Source: Erythrobacter sp047872805 (GTDB taxonomy: Bacteria > Pseudomonadota > Alphaproteobacteria > Sphingomonadales > Sphingomonadaceae). Taken from it: a stretch of DNA of 13,505 nt. The notes under the pieces were generated by a model. The model was given only the letters and a program-made list of their open reading frames with translations, was not told where the DNA came from and did no database searches. The translations under genes were made by a program, and so were the position numbers. How positions within the stretch are numbered: position 1 is the first letter of the stretch; every line of letters begins with the position of its first letter. Shown one piece after another: positions 1 through 7,525 of the stretch. The stretch spans positions 1-13,505 of the forward strand of contig NZ_JBLQUK010000018.1 of assembly GCF_047872805.1 (NCBI RefSeq), read 5' to 3'.

Positions 1-17
1 CGCAACCGCCCCCCGGC

Positions 18-44
18 GCCCCCGGCGCGGGGGGCCTTTTGTTT
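18..44 (+). terminator. Rho-independent terminator of a plus-strand gene to the left of the window
   Basis: A six-base stem GCCCCC (18-23) pairs with GGGGGC (30-35) around a GC loop and is followed by TTTTGTTT (37-44). The T-tract lies on the plus-strand 3' side, so it ends a transcript entering from the left, not the minus-strand penicillin-binding protein gene that converges on it. Read on the minus strand, the hairpin has no T-run after it. The GC-rich flanks allow alternative pairings, so the exact stem is approximate. Confidence 0.6.
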
Positions 45-68
45 GGCGCAGCTGCCAGAGCGCTAATT

Positions 69-2330
69 TCACGGCGGCGCGGTCGCGGGGGGAGGCGGTG
101 GCCGTGAATTGGGCGCAGGCGGCGGGCGTTGCCGCTGACGCTCACGCGGGTCCACCGATTGACCGGTCGCCTGTTCGAGAAAATCGTCGCTCGCCGCCGA
201 TGGAGGTTCGGGCACTGGCACCAGCCCGCCTTGACCGCCGCCGTCCTCATCAAACGCTTCGTCAAATGTGTCGCGCCTGCCCGGCTCAATCATATTGCCC
301 TGCTCATCGATGAAGTAATATTCGTCAGGGTCGCCAAATAGAGCTTCTTCATCGGGTTCTAGCTGCCAATCGGGGAGATTGAGCTCAGTGTCGAATTCCT
401 CGACCGCACGGTCCTTCACCGCATACCGCATATAGGCGGCAAAGGCCTGCGCGGGTGCGCGTCCACCCTGCAATCCGGGGACCGCCTTGGCATCGTCGCG
501 CCCCATCCACACGCCGGTGGTGATCCCGCTGGAAAAGCCGACGAACCAGCCGTCCTTGTTCGACGTGGTCGTGCCGGTCTTGCCCGCCACAGGACGGCCA
601 ATCTGCGCCGCGCGGCCCGTGCCGGTCTGCACCGCAGCCTGCAACAGATCGGTGATCCCCGCCGCCACATAATCGGGCACAAGCTGCGTTTCGCGCGCGC
701 GCTCATGTTCGTAGATCGTCTCTCCATCGGAAGTGGTGACTTTGAGGATACCGTAAGGTTCAACCGCCATGCCCCCCGCCGACACTGCGGCAAAGGCGCG
801 GGTCATTTCGATCAGGCGGACCTCGGAAGAACCCAGCACCATCGAGGGAAAGGTGGAAATCGGACTGGTCACGCCGAACCGCCGCGCCATCGAAGCGACG
901 GTGCCAAACCCGACTTCATTGCCCAATTGCGCGGCGACCGTGTTGATCGAATAGGCAAAGGCGGTGCGCAGATCGGTCTCGCCAACATTGCGCCCGTTGG
1001 AATTGCGCGGGCTCCATCCTTCAATCGTGACCGGCACGTCCTTGACCCGGTCCTCGGGCGTGTATCCAGCCTCCAACGCGGCGAGGAAGACGAACAATTT
1101 CCACGATGACCCCGGCTGCCGCAAAGCGTTGGTCGCGCGGTTGAAATTCGTTTCAACATAATCAGTGCCGCCCACCAGCGCGAGCACCGCACCATCGCGA
1201 TCGAGGCTCACCAGAGCGCCTTGCGAGCCTGCGGGCGTGTTGGAATCGATCGAAGCGGTCGCCGCGCGCTGCATCCCAACGTCGAGCGTGGTCCACACTT
1301 CCAGCGGGGCATTGGTTTCGGGCAACAAGATATCGAGCTGCGGCAGCGCCCAATCGGTGAAATAGCGGACCGAATTCTGACCCGATTGTTGTTTGAGCTT
1401 GACCGAATCGACATCGACCAATGCCTGTTCGGCGGTGATATAGCCCTGTTCGCGCATCAAACGCAGCACGACCTGCGCGCGGTCGACCGCCGCCTGCACA
1501 TCGGCAGTCGGGGAATAGCGGCTTGGCGCTTTCACCAGCCCGGCGATGATCGCGGCCTCAGCCACGCTCAATTCGGTGCCGGGGTGGCTGAAGAATTTGC
1601 GGCTGGCGCTGTCCACCCCGTATGCGCCGCCACCGAAATAGACCTTGTTGAGATAGAGTTCGAGCAATTGTTCTTTGGTAAAGCGCCATTCGAGCGCCAT
1701 CGCCAGCACCGCCTCGCGGGCCTTGCGATCGACCGTGCGGTTGGTGGAAAGGAACAGATTGCGCGCCAGCTGCTGCGATATGGTCGAGGTGCCCCCGACC
1801 CGTTCGCGCGTGCCCATCACACCTTCGACAATCGCCCCGCCGGTGCGCCAGAAATCTACCCCGAAATGCGAATGAAAACGCCGATCCTCGACCGCGATCA
1901 TGGCGTTGCGCATGTTTTCGGGCAACTCGTCATAGTCCAGCCATTCGCCATAGCTGGGGCCGATCTCCACGATCTCGCTACCGTCGCGCGCGCGCACCAG
2001 GATGGTCTGGCCGGTCTGGTTCGCCTTCAATTGGTAAAAACTGGGGATCGAGCGCGCGGCAAAGCCGACTGCAAAGGCCAGGAAAATCGCCCCCAGCAAC
2101 GCCGCAGCGCCGCCCCATAGAGCGATGCGTCTGGTCCATTTCCAAAAGAGTGAGGGTCGCTGCGGCCCTCCCCCATTTGCACCGCCCGACGAACCCCCAG
2201 ACGATTTGCCATTGCGCGACAACCGCGTCTTGCCCGCAGTCGAGGCACCACCAGAGCCAGCCCGCTCCGCCGCCGCGCGGCGGGCACCGCGTTTGCCTTT
2301 GTTCTGGAGAGTATCACCCCGCTTCGACAT
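69..2330 (-). CDS. Class A (bifunctional) penicillin-binding protein, PBP1A family
   Basis: This bifunctional peptidoglycan synthase polymerises lipid II glycan strands and cross-links their peptides on the periplasmic face of the inner membrane. The 753-residue protein has a basic Ser/Gly-rich cytoplasmic tail (1-65) and one membrane anchor (about 68-92). A GT51 transglycosylase domain follows (about 115-290), with the EDRRFHSHFG motif around catalytic Glu148, then GGTSTISQQLARN (179-191) and the ELYLNKVYFGGGAYG block. The transpeptidase domain has the SxxK serine at Ser408 (SSWK), SIN at 461-463 and KTG at 584-586, so both activities look intact. There is no long OB-like insert between the domains, which fits its being shorter than E. 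coli PBP1a. The C-terminus is an acidic stretch (about 655-697) followed by a proline-rich tail. The start is ATG; an AAGGTG sits about 12 bases upstream, a rather wide spacing. Confidence 0.95.
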   Translation of the reverse strand: MSKRGDTLQNKGKRGARRAAAERAGSGGASTAGKTRLSRNGKSSGGSSGGANGGGPQRPSLFWKWTRRIALWGGAAALLGAIFLAFAVGFAARSIPSFYQLKANQTGQTILVRARDGSEIVEIGPSYGEWLDYDELPENMRNAMIAVEDRRFHSHFGVDFWRTGGAIVEGVMGTRERVGGTSTISQQLARNLFLSTNRTVDRKAREAVLAMALEWRFTKEQLLELYLNKVYFGGGAYGVDSASRKFFSHPGTELSVAEAAIIAGLVKAPSRYSPTADVQAAVDRAQVVLRLMREQGYITAEQALVDVDSVKLKQQSGQNSVRYFTDWALPQLDILLPETNAPLEVWTTLDVGMQRAATASIDSNTPAGSQGALVSLDRDGAVLALVGGTDYVETNFNRATNALRQPGSSWKLFVFLAALEAGYTPEDRVKDVPVTIEGWSPRNSNGRNVGETDLRTAFAYSINTVAAQLGNEVGFGTVASMARRFGVTSPISTFPSMVLGSSEVRLIEMTRAFAAVSAGGMAVEPYGILKVTTSDGETIYEHERARETQLVPDYVAAGITDLLQAAVQTGTGRAAQIGRPVAGKTGTTTSNKDGWFVGFSSGITTGVWMGRDDAKAVPGLQGGRAPAQAFAAYMRYAVKDRAVEEFDTELNLPDWQLEPDEEALFGDPDEYYFIDEQGNMIEPGRRDTFDEAFDEDGGGQGGLVPVPEPPSAASDDFLEQATGQSVDPRERQRQRPPPAPNSRPPPPPATAPP

Positions 2331-2449
2331 TCAGATTTTTCGCACCTTATAGACCGATCCAGCGGAGCAAGGCCTGCATAGAACAGTTGTAACCCGGCGT
2401 GAACAAGCCCGGTAAAAATGTGCGCAGAATTGGTCCGCGAACAGCTGGG

Positions 2450-2863
2450 CTATGCGTCCTTTTCCGGCGCGAAATCGAGCGCGGCGGAATTGATGCAATA
2501 GCGCATCCCACCGGCCTCTGGCGGACCGTCGGGAAAAACATGGCCAAGATGGCCGCCACAAGCGCTGCACAGCACTTCGGTGCGGATCATGCCGAATGAT
2601 ACGTCGCGGCGTTCTTCGACCGTTTCATCCTGCGCAGGCCGGGTAAAGGCAGGCCACCCGCAGCCGCTGTTGTATTTGGCGTCGCTGGCGAACAGAACGG
2701 TTCCGCAACCGGCGCAGACATATTCGCCCTCGGCGAAATGCTTGTCATATGCGCCAGTAAAGGCGCGTTCGGTCCCTGCTTCGCGCAGGACATGATATTG
2801 TTCGGGTTTAAGTTTGGCGCGCCATTCGGCGTCGGTCACGCTGCGGGGATCGGAATTGTCCAT
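2450..2863 (-). CDS. msrB: Peptide-methionine (R)-S-oxide reductase MsrB
   Basis: MsrB reduces the R-epimer of methionine sulfoxide in oxidised proteins, using thioredoxin-type electron donors in the cytoplasm. With the chosen start the protein is 137 residues. It has the structural zinc site (CAGC at Cys50/Cys53, CSAC at Cys99/Cys102), SGCGWPAF with Cys68 as a possible resolving cysteine, GGHLGHVFPDGP (103-114) and RYCINS with catalytic Cys123. The start was placed at the ATG whose complement ends at 2863, because AAAGGA lies 6 bases upstream. An in-frame ATG 36 bases further out (2899) has no visible Shine-Dalgarno and would only add a non-conserved leader. No signal peptide is seen. The gene lies between the penicillin-binding protein and a glutathione S-transferase on the same strand; with over 80 bases on each side, co-transcription is uncertain. 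Confidence 0.95.
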   Translation of the reverse strand: MDNSDPRSVTDAEWRAKLKPEQYHVLREAGTERAFTGAYDKHFAEGEYVCAGCGTVLFASDAKYNSGCGWPAFTRPAQDETVEERRDVSFGMIRTEVLCSACGGHLGHVFPDGPPEAGGMRYCINSAALDFAPEKDA

Positions 2864-2869
2864 GCTCGG

Positions 2870-2875
2870 TCCTTT
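2870..2875 (-). promoter_or_regulatory. Ribosome binding site that sets the msrB start
   Basis: The minus strand reads AAAGGA here, 6 bases before the ATG at 2863. This is the argument for the shorter 137-residue MsrB over the 149-residue reading that starts at 2899. Confidence 0.6.
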
Positions 2876-2945
2876 ATGTCCCGCGTAATATTGGTTCAAA
2901 CCGGATAGAGCGCAAGGCCGATCCGGGCGACCTAACTACACTGCT

Positions 2946-3617
2946 CTACCCATCGACCTGCGCGTAATGCGCAGGCGGTTTTATCACATCCATGCGTTCG
3001 GTAAGCAGCGGGCGAAAGCTGGGGCGGCTCTTGAACACGGCATACCATCCGCGCGTCTGTTCGTGCCCGGCCCAGTCGATTCCGCCGAGATAATCGGCAA
3101 CGCTGATCTGCGCCGCCGCGGCAAGGTCGGCCATGCTCATCGTCGATCCGGCGATCCATGGGCGGTTGTCGATCAGCCAATCCATATAATCGAGATGCCC
3201 ATGCGCCATCCGCATCGCTTCTCGCAAGGCGCGGCTGTCAGGCGGTTGGCGCAGCACGATGCGTTTCTTCATCCGTTCCAGCAACAGCGGCGCGGTCACA
3301 TCGGCGTAGAAATTTTCATCGAACAGCGCGGTCAAACGGCGAATTTCTGCCCGGTTCGCCGATGTTCCGTTGATCATTGGCGAACGGTCGACCGTCTCTT
3401 CGAGATATTCGCCAATCGCGCGGCTATCGGCCAGCGTGATGCCCTTCTCCTCGTTCACCAACACCGGCGTGCGCCCCGCCGCATTGAGGTTCAGGAACAG
3501 GTCGGATGCGGCCCAGGGGTCTTCACGCACCAATTCATAGGCGACGCCTTTTTCCCCCATCAGAAGCCTGATCTTGCGCGAAAACGGACACAGAGGAAAT
3601 TGGTAAAGCTGCCACAT
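2946..3617 (-). CDS. Glutathione S-transferase family protein
   Basis: A cytosolic GST-fold protein of 223 residues, the usual family length. The N-terminal thioredoxin-like domain (about 1-76) carries CPFS at 10-13, with Cys10 in the catalytic/N-cap position used by Cys-type bacterial GSTs. It also has the cis-proline of the glutathione site in GRTPVLV (Pro51) and the glutathione-binding DSRAIGEYLEE (Ser65). The rest is the all-helical domain, including the WIAGSTMSMADLAAAAQIS segment with the Ser-x-x-Asp N-capping box typical of GSTs. The Cys motif suggests glutathione-dependent reductase or lyase chemistry rather than classical detoxification, but the substrate cannot be read from sequence. 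The gene stands alone on the minus strand between msrB and a small secreted protein gene. Redox proximity to msrB is suggestive only. Confidence 0.9.
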   Translation of the reverse strand: MWQLYQFPLCPFSRKIRLLMGEKGVAYELVREDPWAASDLFLNLNAAGRTPVLVNEEKGITLADSRAIGEYLEETVDRSPMINGTSANRAEIRRLTALFDENFYADVTAPLLLERMKKRIVLRQPPDSRALREAMRMAHGHLDYMDWLIDNRPWIAGSTMSMADLAAAAQISVADYLGGIDWAGHEQTRGWYAVFKSRPSFRPLLTERMDVIKPPAHYAQVDG

Positions 3618-3662
3618 TGCAAAGGTTCTCTTGCCCCAAATCCGGGCCTAAATCCACAGGGT

Positions 3663-4070
3663 CTAAAGCCCGGCGCTCTGTTTCATCAACAGGCATGCGG
3701 GCATCATCGCTGCGACTTTTTGCTCGCCTTCGGGGGTCGCCAGCGATTCAGCTTCGGCGGCGACCATCGCGGCCACGGCTTCGCGTGAAATCCCCTGACT
3801 GTCCATCAGGCCTGCCATGCTGCGCACGAAGAATTCACGCCCGCCTTCGCTATTCATGTCGGGATAGGCCGAACCGCGTGGTTCGCCCGCCCTTTGCCAG
3901 CGGCCGACCAGCGCAAAGGCAACCCCGCAACGCGGCGCGGCGGCCTGTTCGATCGGAATCTGATCGAGGCTCGGCACAGCCATTTCATCAGCTTCCGCAG
4001 GGGCGATGGCAGTGGGTGCGCCTTGCAGCAGCAAGAGGGCGGCGAAAAATCCGGGAAATGATAGGCTCAT
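3663..4070 (-). CDS. Small secreted protein of unknown function
   Basis: I do not recognise this 135-residue protein. It begins with a clear Sec signal peptide: a short N-region, a hydrophobic core from about 6 to 15, and a likely cleavage after AIA near residue 23. The mature part has two cysteines (Cys48 in PRCGVAF and Cys126 in MPACLLM) that could form a periplasmic disulfide. The C-terminal half looks helical and Ala/Glu/Met-rich. GC-rich codon use matches the neighbours and reading is uninterrupted, which supports a real gene. It is transcribed away from the VOC gene. AT-rich TATATAA lies just upstream of the start and could be a -10-like element or part of a short leader, but no convincing -35 accompanies it. 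The likely location is the periplasm; the role is unknown. Confidence 0.75.
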   Translation of the reverse strand: MSLSFPGFFAALLLLQGAPTAIAPAEADEMAVPSLDQIPIEQAAAPRCGVAFALVGRWQRAGEPRGSAYPDMNSEGGREFFVRSMAGLMDSQGISREAVAAMVAAEAESLATPEGEQKVAAMMPACLLMKQSAGL

Positions 4071-4167
4071 AGGGTTTTATATAGCGCGCCGGATGAACCG
4101 CTGGCTACGGCAATTAACAGGTTGCCGGGGCAGCGCGCTAACTCTACCTGCTATCCGCACTTCCAAC

Positions 4168-4173
4168 AGGAGA
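4168..4173 (+). promoter_or_regulatory. Ribosome binding site that sets the GTG start of the VOC gene
   Basis: AGGAGA lies 9 bases before the GTG at 4183. The homologous protein begins exactly there (x-INHIMIGSNDIERSK), so the open sequence further upstream is not coding. Confidence 0.7.
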
Positions 4174-4182
4174 GAGAAGCCA

Positions 4183-4575
4183 GTGATCAACCACATCATG
4201 ATCGGATCGAACGATATCGAACGCTCCAAAGCGTTCTACACCGCCGTGCTCGGCGTGCTCGGCGCGGGCGAGCCGTTCGTCAATGTCAACGCGACCGGCC
4301 ATACGCGCCTGTTCTATAGCCATGATGGCAGCACCTTTTCGATCAGCGAGCCCATCAATGGTGAGCCTGCGAATTGCGCCAATGGTTTTACCATCGGCTT
4401 CAAATGCAATTCACTGGATCAGGTCAAGCAATTGCACGATGTCGCAGTGGCCCATGGCGGCACCAGCGTCGAAGACCCACCCGGCCCCCGCTCTGGCGGC
4501 ATGGGAGTGATGAACCTGTGCTATTTCCTCGATCCCGATGGCCACAAGGTTTGCGGCATCCACCGCGAGGGATGA
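4183..4575 (+). CDS. VOC family (glyoxalase/bleomycin-resistance fold) protein
   Basis: A 130-residue vicinal-oxygen-chelate protein, the normal length for a single-module family member with two beta-alpha-beta-beta-beta repeats. The first repeat has INHIMIGSNDIERSKAFY with His4 in the usual metal-ligand position. The second holds FTIGFKC and ends with YFLDPDGHKVCGI, the standard VOC C-terminal signature (FxDPDGxx). Members range from glyoxalases and dioxygenases to drug-binding proteins, so the substrate is unknown. The start is GTG with AGGAGA 9 bases upstream; reading further upstream in this frame gives sequence unlike the family. The gene is convergent with metW, with stops 12 bases apart, and points away from the secreted-protein gene. 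No obvious operon partner. Confidence 0.9.
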   Translation: MINHIMIGSNDIERSKAFYTAVLGVLGAGEPFVNVNATGHTRLFYSHDGSTFSISEPINGEPANCANGFTIGFKCNSLDQVKQLHDVAVAHGGTSVEDPPGPRSGGMGVMNLCYFLDPDGHKVCGIHREG

Positions 4576-4587
4576 GACGCCCGGCGG

Positions 4588-5190
4588 TTAACGGCTGAGT
4601 TCAAACACCGCGAATTCGGCGCGCCAGTTTGCCCCGACCGGCGAAATGGCGCGCTCATCGGCAAAGAACCAGGAACGGTCGATCCGGGCGTTCTTGGCCT
4701 TTGCCAGATCACGGAAATCCTCCACCGTGACGTGGTGGATATTGTCGGTTTCATACCAGCTCACCGGCAAGGCGCGGGTGACCGGCATCCGCCCGCCCAG
4801 CAGCAGCGCGGTGCGCGTGCGCCAATGCGCAAAGTTGGGGAAGCTGACAAACGCGCGGCGACCCACCCGCAGCAATTCATCCAGCATCAGATCTGGCCGG
4901 GTCGCGGTTTGCAAGGTCTGACTGAGGATGGCGTAATCGAACGCCTTGTCGGGATATTCTGCCAGGTCGATATTGGCATCGCCCTGCACCACCGACAGCC
5001 CGCGCGCAACACAGCGTTCGACAAGCTCGCCGTCCAGTTCCATCCCGCGCGCGTCGCAGTCGCTCGCCGTTTCCAGATTGGCCATCAGCGCCCCGTCGCC
5101 GCAGCCAATATCGAGCACCCGGCTGCCGGGCGTCACATGCTGCGCAATCGCCGTAAGGTCAGGGCGCAGAAAGGGAGCCGCGGGCGTCAT
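4588..5190 (-). CDS. metW: Methionine biosynthesis protein MetW
   Basis: MetW is a small Rossmann-fold, SAM-methyltransferase-like protein encoded next to metX in many proteobacteria. It is reported to activate the homoserine O-acyltransferase MetX in Pseudomonas. The 200-residue protein is of normal family length and has the SAM-site motif VLDIGCGDG (25-33), GDANIDLAEYPDKAFDYAILSQTLQT in the middle, and SFPNFAHWRTR followed by WYETDNIHHVTVEDF, which are characteristic MetW blocks. Its ATG overlaps the TGA of metX (ATGA), so the two are translationally coupled and probably work as a unit in the cytoplasm. The 3' end meets the VOC gene tail to tail. Confidence 0.95.
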   Translation of the reverse strand: MTPAAPFLRPDLTAIAQHVTPGSRVLDIGCGDGALMANLETASDCDARGMELDGELVERCVARGLSVVQGDANIDLAEYPDKAFDYAILSQTLQTATRPDLMLDELLRVGRRAFVSFPNFAHWRTRTALLLGGRMPVTRALPVSWYETDNIHHVTVEDFRDLAKAKNARIDRSWFFADERAISPVGANWRAEFAVFELSR

Positions 5191-6293
5191 TCGATGAACC
5201 CCTTCACCACCCGGTCCAATTGTTCGTGTTCGAGCAGGAAACTGTCATGCCCATGCGGCGCGCTGAGCTCGACAAAGCTGACCTTGGCCCCGGCAGCGTT
5301 CAGGGCATGGACAATATGGCGGCTTTCAGCGGTCGGATAGAGCCAGTCACTGTCAAAGCTGACGATAAAAAACCGGGCCTCTGTGCCTGCAAAGGCCCTA
5401 GCGAGTTTGCCGCCATGCTCCTCAGCCCCAAATTCTTCGGCAAGGTCGAAATAATCCATGGCGCGCGTGATGTAGAGATAGCTGTTGGCGTCAAACCGCT
5501 GGGTGAAACCGCTGCCTTGATAGCGCAGATAACTTTCAACCTGAAAATCGGCGTCGAAGCCGAAACTCTTGGCCGCACGGTCCTGCAACCGCCGCCCGAA
5601 CTTTGCGGTCAGCCCCTCTTCCGAAAGATAGGTAATATGCGCTGCCATCCGCGCCACCGCCAGGCCGTTGTCGGGCGATGCGGCGCGCGCATAATAATCG
5701 CCATCGGCCCAGGCCGGGTCGGCCATGATCGCCTGCCGTCCGACCTCATGAAAGGCGATGTTCTGTGCCGAATGACGCGCTGTTGAAGCGATTACCAGCA
5801 CTCTTGCAGCGCGTGCCTGCCAATTTGCAGCAAGACTCAGCGCCTGCATCCCGCCCATCGAACCGCCAACGACCGTGTGCAATTGGGCGATCCCCAGCCC
5901 ATCGAGCAGCGCGACAATCCCGCGCACCATATCGCGGATGGTGATGACCGGGAACCGCATGGCATAGGGCGCGCCATCGCTGGCTAGGCTGGCCGGGCCG
6001 GTCGATCCCATGCAGCTGCCGATGACATTGGCGCAAATGACATGGAAACGGTTGGTATCAATCGGCTTTTCCGGGCCGACCATGCGCTCCCACCACCCCG
6101 GTTTGCCGGTGATCGGATGGTCGCTTGCAACATATTGATCGCCGGTCAGTGCATGGCAGATGAGCACCGCATTGGATCTATCCGCGTTTAGCTCGCCATA
6201 GGTTTGATAGGCAATCCGCGCGCCCACCAGCGATTGCCCGCTATCAAGCGGAAGATCACCGGGCAGATCGTAACAAAGTGATGTGTCTGACAC
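5187..6293 (-). CDS. metX: Homoserine O-acyltransferase MetX (annotated as acetyltransferase)
   Basis: MetX activates homoserine by O-acylation, the first committed step of methionine synthesis. The 368-residue alpha/beta-hydrolase is of full family length. It shows LICHALTGDQYVA near the oxyanion region, NVIGSCMGSTGPAS (89-102), the nucleophile elbow GGSMGGMQ with Ser145, SFDSDWLYP with the likely catalytic Asp316, and APHGHDSFL with catalytic His349. The start is GTG at 6293: an in-frame TAG lies only three codons upstream and the protein aligns from here. The Shine-Dalgarno is weak. The gene runs into metW with a 4-base overlap. Some MetX proteins, notably those paired with MetW, use succinyl-CoA rather than acetyl-CoA, so the acyl donor is not settled by sequence. 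The upstream gap to divergent hisC holds two inverted REP-like palindromes. Confidence 0.95.
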   Translation of the reverse strand: MSDTSLCYDLPGDLPLDSGQSLVGARIAYQTYGELNADRSNAVLICHALTGDQYVASDHPITGKPGWWERMVGPEKPIDTNRFHVICANVIGSCMGSTGPASLASDGAPYAMRFPVITIRDMVRGIVALLDGLGIAQLHTVVGGSMGGMQALSLAANWQARAARVLVIASTARHSAQNIAFHEVGRQAIMADPAWADGDYYARAASPDNGLAVARMAAHITYLSEEGLTAKFGRRLQDRAAKSFGFDADFQVESYLRYQGSGFTQRFDANSYLYITRAMDYFDLAEEFGAEEHGGKLARAFAGTEARFFIVSFDSDWLYPTAESRHIVHALNAAGAKVSFVELSAPHGHDSFLLEHEQLDRVVKGFIE

Positions 6294-6316
6294 TATTCGC
6301 TAAACCGAAGAAAGTG

Positions 6317-6345
6317 CAGTGCTTCGGCAAGCTCGGCACGGATGG
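6317..6345 (+). repeat. REP-like palindromic repeat, copy 1 (direct orientation)
   Basis: A 29-base unit with the core GCTTCGGCAAGCTCGGCACGG. It resembles the short dispersed repeat with core CTTCGACAAGCTCAG that I know from sphingomonad intergenic regions. It matches the reverse complement of the copy at 6370-6398 at 22 of 29 positions by hand alignment. It lies in the leader of metX as read on the minus strand. Confidence 0.65.
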
Positions 6346-6369
6346 AAAATCTGAAGCTTTGCCCCTTAA

Positions 6370-6398
6370 CCCTTCGTCCCGACCTTGTCGAAGGGCTG
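6370..6398 (-). repeat. REP-like palindromic repeat, copy 2 (inverted orientation)
   Basis: On the minus strand it reads CAGCCCTTCGACAAGGTCGG, then GACGAAGGG, the inverted partner of the copy at 6317-6345. Its ends CCCTTCG and CGAAGGG form a perfect 7-base stem around a 12-base loop. It is placed 23 bases before the hisC start codon, so it could form a hairpin in the hisC leader or act between the two divergent operons. Confidence 0.65.
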
Positions 6399-6421
6399 TT
6401 TTTCTTTCAAGCGCAAATACG

Positions 6422-7525
6422 ATGACACATGCACCCGTCCCCAAACCCTATATCCTTGGCATTCACGCCTACGCCCCAGGCAAATCGGCTGCGAGCGACG
6501 GGCGTGCGCTGATCAAGCTGTCGGCGAATGAAAACCCGCTCGGCACCAGTGCGGCGGCCTTGGCTGCGCTGGAAAGCGCACGCGGAGAAGCGGCCAGCTA
6601 TCCCGATCCCGATGCCAAAGCGCTGCGCACTGGAATAGCGGAGCTCCACGGGCTCGATCCGGCACGGATCGTATGCGGGACTGGCTCAGACGAATTGCTC
6701 AACCTCGCGGCGCAGGGTTTTGCCGGAACGGGCGATGAAGTGCTGTTCAGCCGCCACTCCTTTGTGGTTTACGACATCGCCGCAAGGCGCTGCGGCGCTA
6801 CGCCGGTCGAAGCCCCAGACCGGGACTTTACCGCCGACGTGGATGCGCTTCTGGCGGCTGTAAGCGAGCGCACGAGGGTTGTATTTCTTGCTAATCCCAA
6901 CAATCCCACCGGCACCTGGATCACGCCCGCAGAAATTGCTCGGCTGCACGCTGGGCTGCCCACCGATGTGCTGATGGTGCTGGATGAGGCTTATGCCGAA
7001 TATCTTGATGCTGACGCGCAATCCGTCGGTTTCGCGCTGGCTGCAGCGCATGACAATGTGCTGGTAACACGAACATTTTCAAAAATTTATGGCCTAGCCG
7101 CCGAACGGATCGGCTGGGCCACGGGCGCGCCTGCGCTGGTGGACGTAATCAACCGGATCAGAGGTCCCTTCAACGTCACTTCCAGCGGACAGAAGGCTGC
7201 ACTTGCCGCGCTGGACGACCAACAATTCGTCGAGGCCAGCCGCGCGCACAACACCGCCGAGCGCGCGCGCTTTATTGCTGCGATTGCGGCGCTTTGCAAT
7301 CACGGGCTGGCGGCAGTGCAGAGCGAAGCGAATTTCGTGCTGGTCCGCTTTGACGGCGAAGTGAGAGCCGAAACCGCGCTCAACGCGCTGGCCGAAGCGG
7401 GCTATGCCGTGCGCCATTTGCCAAGCCAAGGTCTGCCCGATGCCTTGCGCATCACCATCGGCAAATCAGGCGACATGACCCGCGTGATCGCAGTGTTGCG
7501 GCAGCTTTGCGGCGAAGCGCCATGA
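6422..7525 (+). CDS. hisC: Histidinol-phosphate / aromatic aminotransferase HisC
   Basis: A PLP-dependent class I/II aminotransferase that converts imidazole-acetol phosphate to histidinol phosphate. In this operon context it probably also transaminates prephenate or aromatic keto acids. The 367-residue protein has the N-terminal IKLSANENPLG (31-41), NPNNPTG (158-164), LDEAYAEY with PLP-binding Asp188, and TFSKIYGLAAERIGW with the Schiff-base Lys221. It ends with LPDALRITIGKSGDM, the phosphate-binding C-terminal Arg region. The ATG at 6422 was chosen because homology begins at VPKPYILGI; the in-frame upstream sequence runs through the REP repeats and is not coding. No strong Shine-Dalgarno is visible. 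The stop overlaps the tyrC start by 4 bases. A hisC-tyrC operon (called hisH-tyrC) has been described in Zymomonas mobilis, another sphingomonad. Confidence 0.95.
   Translation: MTHAPVPKPYILGIHAYAPGKSAASDGRALIKLSANENPLGTSAAALAALESARGEAASYPDPDAKALRTGIAELHGLDPARIVCGTGSDELLNLAAQGFAGTGDEVLFSRHSFVVYDIAARRCGATPVEAPDRDFTADVDALLAAVSERTRVVFLANPNNPTGTWITPAEIARLHAGLPTDVLMVLDEAYAEYLDADAQSVGFALAAAHDNVLVTRTFSKIYGLAAERIGWATGAPALVDVINRIRGPFNVTSSGQKAALAALDDQQFVEASRAHNTAERARFIAAIAALCNHGLAAVQSEANFVLVRFDGEVRAETALNALAEAGYAVRHLPSQGLPDALRITIGKSGDMTRVIAVLRQLCGEAP

Noticed and set aside
1221..2120. Long plus-strand open frame (299 codons) opposite the penicillin-binding protein gene
   Set aside because: It lies wholly antisense to a gene with intact GT51 and transpeptidase motifs. 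Its translation is His/Arg/Gly-rich and unlike any family, as expected for shadow frames in GC-rich DNA.
2967..3788. Plus-strand open frame of 273 codons over the GST and secreted-protein genes
   Set aside because: It runs antisense across two separate genes and has His/Arg-rich composition with no recognisable domain.
6278..6421. Upstream extension of HisC starting at 6278
   Set aside because: It would read through the REP-like repeats and overlap the metX start. HisC homology begins after the ATG at 6422.
6294..6421. SAM-type riboswitch upstream of metX
   Set aside because: SAM-II riboswitches are common before met genes in alphaproteobacteria, but I see none of the expected conserved core on the minus strand. 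The space is filled by the palindromic repeats.
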